DNA of 64,000 nt from assembly GCA_016490735.1 (NCBI GenBank), contig JAEMWC010000009.1, positions 1,400,001 to 1,464,000 of the forward strand. Direction: 5' to 3'. The notes beneath the pieces were generated by a model that ran no database searches, was not told the origin of the DNA, and worked only from the letters and a program-made list of their open reading frames with translations. Origin of the DNA: Pachyseris speciosa (lineage: Eukaryota > Cnidaria > Anthozoa > Scleractinia > Pachyseridae). Positions 56,815 through 64,000 of this stretch are shown in pieces; position 1 is the stretch's first letter; each line of letters begins with the position of its first letter. The position numbers and the translations under genes are program-made.

Positions 56815-57225
56815 TGAGAAGGGAGAGAGGGAGGGAGGGAGGAAGGGACAGAGGGAGAGAGAGAGGGAGGGACGGATGAACGGAGGGTGGCAGGGACAGA
56901 CAGATGGACAGTGGGAGGCAGAGACAGAGGGAGGGACGGACGGACGGACGGATAAAGGGAAGCAGGGAGACGGAGGGAGGGATGGAGAGATGGACAGATG
57001 GATGGACGGAGGGAGGCAGGGAGAGGCAGGGAGGCAGGTAGGGACGGAGCGACGGGCGGAGAGAGGGACAGACAGATGGACAGAGAGGCAGGGAGATGGA
57101 GGGAGACAGGGAGGGACAGAGGGAGGCAGGAAGGGTGATACGGAGAGTGTCAGGTAGGATGCAAAGGAAGGAAGGAACTCAAGGAAAGAGAGAGGCAGGG
57201 AGAGAGGAAAAGAAGCCAAAAAGGA
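56815..57225 (+). repeat. GGGAGG/GACAGA tandem array
   Basis: Mixed (gggagg), (gacaga), (gacgga) and (gatgga) words. It is open in several frames, producing false low-complexity ORFs on both strands. Confidence 0.85.
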
Positions 57226-57288
57226 GGGAAATGCAATGTGAAATAGCGAAAGGAAGGTACCTAAATTCTTCAATAACAATTAACTTAC

Positions 57289-57409
57289 CTATGGAACTAC
57301 GTACAAAACAGAATTAAATCGAATTCTTTGTCGAACAGTTTTTCCGGTCCATTTGCTTCCTTTGAAAAATTCCAGCTTGCCTTTGGCGTCTGCAGCAGCA
57401 AGACGAATC
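57289..57409 (-). CDS. Gene B last coding exon
   Basis: The acceptor is ttctttcag. It encodes IRLAAADAKGKLEFFKGSKW, TGKTVRQRIRF and NSVLYVVP, then TAG. The stop is the last triplet before a consensus gtaagt. Either the gene ends here with a 3'UTR intron, or another isoform skips this end. Confidence 0.65.
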
Positions 57410-58806
57410 CTGAAAGAATATTTAAAAGGGTTAGATTTACAATATCACCAGGAAATCTCTGAGAACATTCACATGAAGCCTGTGAGAAAACAAACCTAAC
57501 AAAACAGGATCTAAGCGCGTGTAACTTAAATCATTGCAAGATGCTGTGCGAGAACTAACCCCAAAAACACTTTGGGAGAAGGGTGATATTTTAGTGATGC
57601 AGTTAATTTGATTTCTAAGGGGAAATGGATACAATATCGTCGTCATCATCATCATCAGCTTTATTTAAACACGGCATCAATTCATATGTACAAACAAAAT
57701 ATGCTCTTCCATTGAGCTGTCTATTTACAATTAAATCCTACAGTAAAAGAATCACTATGTATAATAATAAAATATAACTACAATGTGGAGCGATTACTTT
57801 GCGAAAGCTAAAGCTCGCTAACACAGGATTCCGTTGGTAACTAAGCCAAGACAACTTCGATAACAACGATACTAAATAAAGATGAAGAAAATCAGTCGAT
57901 CTGTACGTGAATTTTATATCTAAACACTATAATCTATACAAACACTATAATCTAAGATGTGGAGAATTCCCCATTCCTAACTTCAGGACGGTGAAGAATG
58001 GGAAACGTAGTGTTTAATATCTAGGCCCCTATTTATGGGGGAAAATAAGTCAAGATGAAAAATAGTCTTCAAGCCTTTAAGAAAACCATCAGAGGAATTT
58101 ATATTACGAACCTTTCAAATGGATCATGCAAATGCAATGCCTGTATTTCATAATAGCTTTTTCTTAACTAAATTTTTATATGCATGTGATCAATTTTTTT
58201 TTCTTTTTTATACATTTTGCTGTGTATAATTGTCTGTTTATCTCCACTTTTGTATTTTATTGTATATATTTATATGAATATCATTTTAAAGTATTGTAGA
58301 TAGGAAATTTTTGTGGGTGCACATATAATTATGACCCCATCACAAAGGTGTGTTTTGTGTGCACGTTTCAGCTACGTGTCCCAAGAAATTTTGGCCAGAT
58401 TTGTAGCCCAATTAAGGGAACAACAGTCGTCGGGTTCCGTAATGTAGTAATTCTAGCAACAAACCTCTCTATCGCCAAACACAATGGACAAAAGCAAAGC
58501 AAAGCTTTGCACGTTTTTCGTTGTCTTATGAAGATGGCTGGTAAGAGTCAAATGTGTTGTGTAACGTCACAACTCTCTGGTTATTGACCTGATTGGTCAA
58601 CTATAAGACTATAACGTGATGTTATTGATTGTCTGTCAGTTAGGCAGTACTGTTATTGGCTGTTAAAACAGTCCTTCTAAAAACAAAACAGAGAGTGAAA
58701 CATAACAGTAATTCAACAGCATGACAAACCTGTGGCCCTCGAAATTCCGGATCGAATTGGAATTTGGAAATGTTGGTTTTTGAGGAGGGGAAAACCGGAG
58801 AATCCG

Positions 58807-58850
<44 letters not shown>

Positions 58851-61523
58851 AACCCACATGTGACACAGAGTCCGGGAATCGAACGCGGGCTACATTGGTG
58901 GGAGGCGAGTGCTCTCACCACTGAGCCAACCCTGCGCCCCCAAGGAGTACACTCAGTCACGCGGCCGATCGCGCCTCATCGAACGCGATAAGGGAATTAT
59001 GAAAACAAATTACACGAAAATGCAATAATAAAACCTCAAGAGCAAAAGAACTCAAAACAGTTGAACCTCCATTTGCTGACAACTGTTGTAAGCGGACAGC
59101 AACAAACAGGCACTGAAACCTTACATTTACAACCTCCCGCAAGTGGAGATATATGCTCATCCCAAGGGTGTCCGCTCAATAACAATAACGATGACGATGA
59201 CGACAACGACGACGATAACGATAACGATTGAGCGTCGTAAAACCAAAACCAAAGCAATTACTCCAGCCAATCACAACAGAAGTAAGCAGTGCAATGAGCC
59301 AATCAGAATACGAAGCAATTACATGTAACTGCCGCAAGGCGCGGGAAAAGGCGCGTACAAGTCATGATTGGTTTTGGTTTTGCTTCTCAATGGTTGGGAA
59401 AGTGGCGCGAGTTTTCCTGGCAAATCACAGAGCGAAGCAATGCAAAACCAAAGCAAAACCAGTATTACTTTTGACACTCAACTGAAAACCGCTCTAACAA
59501 TAACAATAACAATAACAATATTTTGCCAGGAGGCTCCGCTCATCACAGTGGTCCATGTCATCAAGGAACCTTCAATGAAATGAGATAAAAACCAACAAAA
59601 ACAGAGTAAAGCGTGTAAAGTGTACATTTATTCAATAACAATTACCTTTTCTTTCCGATGTTACTCAAGACCGCCCGCACTTGCTGAAGAACCTCTGCTG
59701 CAGTCATATCATTTTCTAACAGAACATTTCCTCTGTTTACACCACAACTACTTTTACTTTTTAACAATTCTCCCTGCCGTGGTAGACGTGTGGACCCACT
59801 CGGCAGGAGAAGTACTTTCCGTGTAAACTTCTGTGTACTGTTGCTTTGAGAGGACGTTTTCTCTCTCCTGGCCACTGATGTAGAGGAGCTTTGTGTAATG
59901 CTGCATGATGAGTCCTCAGCAGTAACATCTTCAAGTCTTAATGCAATGCTGGATAGCAACAACAGAGAGTTCGTCCTGGACGACGCATCTACAAATCAAA
60001 ATAAAGGAAAGTTAAACTTTTTACACCTTTTAACTCTCAACAGCGATCAACTTCTCTATTCTCCTTAACATGACTACGACACTGGCCGACACCGGCCGCG
60101 CAGAACTACGTCCCTTGTACCGCTTGTGACGTCACCAGTTTTAACGCTCGTAGACAACTTTTACCTGTAGCATGTGTAGGGGGGAGAGATCTTTCAAACC
60201 ATACCCGAATGAGCACGATTCCGTCAAACAGGCCGGAGAAAACGCGAAAAAACCAAGTGACGTTGAGCTGAAAATTTGAATCAAAATCTTGTTCCACTAC
60301 CCACCTGCACTTCCTGCCACCTCATCCTGCGATCCTAAAAGCTTTCCACAAATCTTTTCCTACCGAAAGGAAGCCCAGAAAATGCCCAGCAAGAGAAAAG
60401 GAAAACGAGACAAGAAAAGCGAAAGACAAGGGGAGGAGAGAAAGCGAAAGGTAGAAGGCGAAATTTTGTTTTCCGAGCATCGGGAACAGAAGGGCGTTAG
60501 GAGCTCCACCAGCAAACACAGTTTTGGTTCTTTTTGGCTAGGTTTTGGCCAGACAACGACGCGACGAACTTCAAAAGGTGTTTTTCGGCAAAATGCTCAG
60601 GAGTTAAAGGGTTAAGGTAGAATTGAGAATTTCCCTGACTTGATGCACAATTCCCCGACTTTTCCCTGACCTTGAAGAAAAATGTTTTTTTCCTCGACTG
60701 TGGCAACATGTATGGGGACACATGCTGTACCAAATTTAGAGCCCAGTCACCCCCTAGTGTCAATGTTGAAAGTGGGAGCAGGGTTGGCGCAGTGGTGGGA
60801 GCGTTCGCTTTCCACCAACGTGTCCGGTTCGATTCCCGGACTCGGCGTCATAAGTAGGCTGAGTTTGTTGGTTCTCTACTCTGTTCCAGAGGTTTTTCTC
60901 GATCTGGGTACTCCGGTTTTAACCTCTCCCCAGAGACCAACATTTGCTATTGATTTGATTCTTCATTATTTAGAATTGATTTGATTTAGTCTCCTCAAGC
61001 AATAGACCTCCCGTGCTCGGCTAGGAAGATTTGAGACTTTGATTATTACAAAACTATTACTTACCTGAACACTCAGAGAGGACAGTATTTTCACAGAAAG
61101 GTTTCTTGGTGGTGGACTGCTTCACTTTGCTAAGCTTCTTTGATGCAAGGGTTTTCACTTGTTTTGTCTTGGTTTTTTTCTCAATACCTGGTTGAACAAA
61201 ATAACCACAATCTCAGAATTTGATCACAGTCAGCAAAAAACAAACAAACAATCCCAAAAATATGAACCTAAAAGTCTACTTACTCTCAATCTTAAATATC
61301 TTCAAGGCAACAAAGGGCATCTAATTTTTAGTTAACTATATCTTGCCCTCCTCTACTATTAACAGTTCTTATTACCATATTCCTTTACTGACCTTCTATT
61401 GTACGTATATAGTGGAGTGAATCAATAATAATAATAATAATTATATAATAATTATAATAGTTTTGAACTTTTTATAGTAAAGTGCCATGAGCAAGTAGTG
61501 ATAATGGTGCTATGTAAATATTT

Positions 61524-61587
<64 letters not shown>

Positions 61588-64000
61588 TAAAAGTTACCAT
61601 AGGACTGTTATGCCCCCTGATGGGAAAGACCTCATGGATGTATCTACAATGAGTCCCCAAAAAAAAAGACTGTGCAAATATAATAACACATACCAATGCC
61701 ACTCATTGGTATGGACACATATACATGTATAAAAGCATTGTCATGACAGAAGAAACAAAACTCAGGGATTTACAATGACTAGCGTAAGCGCATTTATACT
61801 TCAATATGCACCCTGCAGGGGATTGGAGCAGCAACCTGGCAACCCATCATCTTCACCTGTGAAAACCACAGAAGAAGCTGACATTCAAGGACAGACTGTT
61901 CAGTCACAGCAGGCACTGCTCATCAATCAGTGAAATGGAGAATCAGCTGCAGTGTTTGTTGCCTTTAAAGAAGGACGGAGACAACAACTATGAGTTCACG
62001 GAATTGTCAAAATACATTCTTCTTGGTACTGTACCTGCTTTTTTGACTGCTTTTTGTTTCTTTTCCTCTTCAGCTTTAACTTCTTTAGCAAGCTCTTTTG
62101 CCTTGAGCTCTTCCTCTTGAGCAGTTAACCTAACACATCAAAAGGAAACAAAAAGACATTTGAGCATAACTGCTGTGTGTAGAACATCAGGTTGCATTCC
62201 CTTTCTACTCAGGTTTGCCTTATGTTGCCTAAAATTGGCCAACAATATACTCAAAAGCAAACAAACAAACATAAGCCATATTAGTTCCCACAACCAACGT
62301 CATTTCATTGAGAATTCTGTAACAACTCGTATAAATTGCTTTGCCCTTACTCCCTATTTTTATGGCCAAATGATCAATATTTTCTACAAAATGATGGTTC
62401 CAGCGGGCAAAAAGGGTGGGGTGATCCTATTCCTCAAGAATCAAGCTATATCTCATATAAAGGGACCACAATGTTCAGCTTAAAGGATGCAGGGAGTACA
62501 ACAAGATCGTGTGGTTATAGAAATATGATAATCCAAACCTTCCCCAGAAGGAAGTAAAAGAGAGTAAGAGATTCATTCAGAGATTCAAGTGGGAGAACAA
62601 TACCAAAAGTTGAGTCTTTGAAGGGAATTGTATAGCTAATAAGAATTTCCTAGGAGAGAAGGGGTGGTGGAGGAGGAGGGGGGAGGGGGATGCTAATTAA
62701 AAATACCTCCCATGGGTGGGGCAGGGATATTTTCTGGAACAACACCACTGACATGTAATTACACCAATATTATTAATTGTCCAGGGCTAGCAAATAATCC
62801 ATGCTAGGGTACCATATAGTCTCCCTCTATAAGATTCCTTTTATGGTATCACAAGCAACTTAAGTAGTAAAGATGCCTAAAGTATTACAAGCAACGCAAA
62901 TATTTGAAGTAATATAAGCTATCAAAGTAAGCTGGATACTAAGAATATAAAGATACCATAAAAGGAATCTTATAGAAGGAGACTATGTGGTACCTTAGCA
63001 TGGATTATATGCCAGGGCCGGTTGTTTGAAAGCCGATTAACTTCATCCAGGATTGGCGTAAACTATGGTTACAGTTTTTAACTTTTGGATGAAAGTTGCT
63101 TTTGCTGCTTTTTTGCTTTTCAGGATTGACGTCCTCTGATCTAAAATTTTGCAGAATATCAGTGTTGAACAACATTTGTGGATAAAGAAATAAACTCCTT
63201 GGTTAATTATTAATCTTGGAGTTGGGTTAATCAGCTTTTGAATGACTGGGCCCAGATGACTACACAGGTTTTGTCAATCTGTTTTAAAACGTCCTCCCAC
63301 AGCCCTTTCAAAGCAGTTCTGTCTGTGCATTATCCTCCTGGGGGGAGGGGGCACTTCCTAGTAATAGGCTAATGGGGATATGCCGCTGGATGGGGTTGCA
63401 TTTTCACGACTGGATTGACTATAATGGGGTTGCATTTTCAATAGAGGTACTAGAATTGGGTCGCACATTTTCATGATTTTGGGGGTAAATGTACCAGAAT
63501 ATTTGTACTGCAGGTGAAAACTAAAGTGTTCTACATTCAGTTTAACAAATGTGTCAATTAATTTTAAGACAACCTACTTAAAAGGCTTCACAAGGTAGAT
63601 GCATAAACAGAAAGTGACTAAGATGGGATCACGAAAATTACATTTGCCCAAAAGTGACTAAGATGGGGTCTATATATATTTGGCCACAGAATAGACTATA
63701 AGGTGTAGGGGTTCTGGGAGGCCAGCGGCACATACCCAGCAAAAATTTACCCAAGCACCCCCTCCCCCTTCCCCGGGATTATCCCCTGCATTTGACCCCG
63801 TAAATTATTTTCTTTCTTTACCTTGTTGATATATTTTCAATGTAGGTGGTTAGACCCTGTAGCAGAGTAGATTGTGTAGTCACTGTGGTTTCATCCCTAT
63901 GTTGGTCCCTGCTTGTAAATGATTTTATGACTGTTTTTCCTGTTTTGCTTCTATAAAGATTCTCCACAAATTCAGCCGAGTCATTCTTAGCTGCTATAAA
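57289..64000 (-). CDS. Spliced gene B, five visible exons, paralogous domain to gene A, 5' end beyond window
   Basis: Exons in order are 64000(partial)-63822, 62129-62035, 61187-61065, 59988-59646 and 57409-57289. All introns are GT-AG and all split codons close correctly (AG|G, G|GT, G|AT, AG|G). The product begins with a region containing ENLYRSKTGKTVIKSF. Then comes a Lys/Glu-rich probable coiled coil (EEELKAKELAKEVKAEEEKK) with a strongly basic tail, a Ser-rich linker, and the ~100-residue domain shared with gene A. Stop TAG at 57291-57289 is followed at once by gtaagt. The basic coiled coil suggests nucleic-acid or chromatin contact, but that is a guess. The transcript's introns hold SINEs, a LINE end and MITEs. 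Confidence 0.7.
57640..57790 (-). repeat. LINE 3' end, minus strand
   Basis: On the minus strand aaataaagctgatgatgatg shows a poly(A) signal followed by a (GAT)n tail, similar in form to the tails at 15944 and 16489. Confidence 0.5.
57940..58310 (+). pseudogene. LINE ORF2 C-terminal fragment
   Basis: The plus strand reads NLRCGEFPIP, TVKNGKRSV, YLGPYLWGKIS, QAFKKTIRGIYI and CKCNACIS with stops between. This aligns in order with the C-terminus of the LINE at 13558 (NLRSDFPVP, YLGPHIWGKIS, QAFRKGVRAL, CGCCAC), so it is an older member of that family. It lies in an intron of gene B. Confidence 0.7.
58750..58940 (-). repeat. tRNA-derived SINE, minus strand
   Basis: On the minus strand box A is ttggctcagtggtgagag and box B is gttcgattcccgga. 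The tail ggttctcttctctgctccga, then ggattctccggttttcccc, matches the SINE at 60781. Confidence 0.7.
59228..59482. mobile_element. TIR MITE, ~255 bp
   Basis: The ends are ttgagcgtcgtaaaacca and the inverse of ttttgacactcaa. The interior repeats ccaatca and caaaaccaaagc. Simple repeats (cgatgacgacaacgacgacg) lie just to the left and (aacaat)n to the right. Confidence 0.5.
59646..59988 (-). CDS. Gene B exon, Ser-rich linker and first half of shared domain
   Basis: The acceptor is tgatttgtag and the donor is AAAAG|gtaatt. After a Ser-rich stretch it enters RKVLLLPSGSTRLPRQGELL and ENDMTAAEVLQQVRAVL, matching gene A exon 1 in order and spacing. It leaves phase 2, the same phase as gene A at this intron. 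Confidence 0.7.
60781..60985 (+). repeat. tRNA-derived SINE, plus strand
   Basis: The head 60781-60850 has box A TTGGCGCAGTGGTGGGAGCG and box B GGTTCGATTCCCGGA. The body holds gttggttctctactctgttc and ends in gatttgatt repeats. It is the same family as 58750-58940, opposite strand, in the next gene B intron. Confidence 0.75.
61065..61187 (-). CDS. Gene B exon, basic segment
   Basis: The acceptor is gttcaaccag and the donor is TCAG|gtaagt. It is very Lys-rich (EKKTKTKQVKTLASKKLSK), resembling a nuclear-localisation segment, and ends CENTVLSECS. Confidence 0.65.
61425..61590 (+). repeat. Retroposon 3' end and (AAT)n microsatellites
   Basis: The stretch aagtgccatgagcaagtagt and ggtgctatgtaaatatttt is followed by (ATA)n up to 61585. 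This is a typical LINE/SINE 3' end with an expanded tail. Confidence 0.6.
62035..62129 (-). CDS. Gene B exon, coiled coil
   Basis: The acceptor is gatgtgttag and the donor is GCAG|gtacag. It encodes LTAQEEELKAKELAKEVKAE and continues with Lys/Glu repeats, a clear coiled-coil or single-helix pattern. Confidence 0.65.
62130..62780. other. Gene B intron, no further gene
   Basis: Short plus-strand ORFs only. A G-rich stretch at 62650-62690 resembles the end of the element at 63330. Confidence 0.35.
62783..63020. mobile_element. MITE with ~65-bp TIRs
   Basis: The ends pair: taatccatgctagggtacca, agtctccctctataagattc and cttttatggtat against ataccataaaag, gaatcttatagaaggagact and ggtaccttagcatggatta. 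The centre repeats aagtagtaaag-like words. Confidence 0.75.
63330..63778. mobile_element. Element with G-rich inverted ends, ~450 bp
   Basis: The left end tggggggagggggcacttcc ... gggatatgccgctgg is matched by the inverse of ccagcggcacatacccagca ... caccccctcccccttccccg. Internal direct words tggggttgcattttca and agtgactaagatgggg are each repeated twice. It ends 43 bp from a gene B exon. Confidence 0.65.
63822..64000 (-). CDS. Gene B exon, open at window edge
   Basis: It is open from the edge to donor ACAAG|gtaaag and leaves phase 2. It encodes FVENLYRSKTGKTVIKSFTS, then TTVTTQSTLLQGLTTYIENI. The start lies outside the window. Confidence 0.6.

Noticed and set aside
56677..57279. 200-codon minus-strand ORF and matching plus-strand Gly/Arg-rich ORFs
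   Set aside because: They are made of the GGGAGG/GACAGA array and a G homopolymer; low complexity explains the open frames.
60010..60618. Second piggyBac element, from ttaa-rich ends (aggagttaaagggttaa at the right)
   Set aside because: The right end fits TTAA plus GGG, but I could not find a matching TTAACCC left end, so the call is not supported.

Overview
The window looks like nuclear DNA of a cnidarian, most likely a stony coral. This is an inference from content, with no database search: AT-rich DNA with spliced eukaryotic genes, an intronless rhodopsin-type receptor family in tandem, a secreted MACPF protein, LINEs of the CR1/L2/Jockey kind, tRNA-derived SINEs and many small inverted-repeat transposons.

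Layout. (1) 1-6.6 kb, minus strand: a spliced gene with six exons whose splice phases all fit (6559 down to 1703). (2) 7-11.3 kb: repeats, hairpin elements and a decayed LINE end. (3) 11.4-21.6 kb: one large inverted-repeat element. Each arm carries an array of ~42-bp palindromic units and, near the centre, a short ATG-to-splice-donor exon pointing inward. Two LINEs have inserted into it, and the intact opposite arm preserves the empty site of one of them. (4) 21.6-39 kb: a receptor (GPCR) cluster with one intact gene (28903-29862), one copy broken by a 37-bp deletion, two older pseudogenes and shared flanking DNA, including a ~3.9-kb direct duplication. (5) 39-43.3 kb: a frameshifted THAP-type zinc-finger remnant and a ~3.7-kb near-perfect palindrome. 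(6) 43.4-53.6 kb: repeated segments with a MACPF gene carrying one in-frame stop, plus a MACPF relic split by two small transposons with clean target-site duplications (TTAA, and a 10-bp repeat). (7) 53.6-57.3 kb: small repeats, G-rich tandem arrays and one possible first exon. (8) 57.3-64 kb, minus strand: a second spliced gene, five exons visible and open at the window edge.

The two spliced genes at opposite ends appear to share a ~100-residue domain split by an intron at the same phase, so they are probably distant paralogues; their function is unknown to me. The GPCR should act at the plasma membrane. The MACPF protein should be secreted and pore-forming if made at full length. The rest is mobile DNA, layered so that insertion order can be read directly. 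Exon calls rest on splice-site consensus and frame continuity only; there is no transcript evidence.
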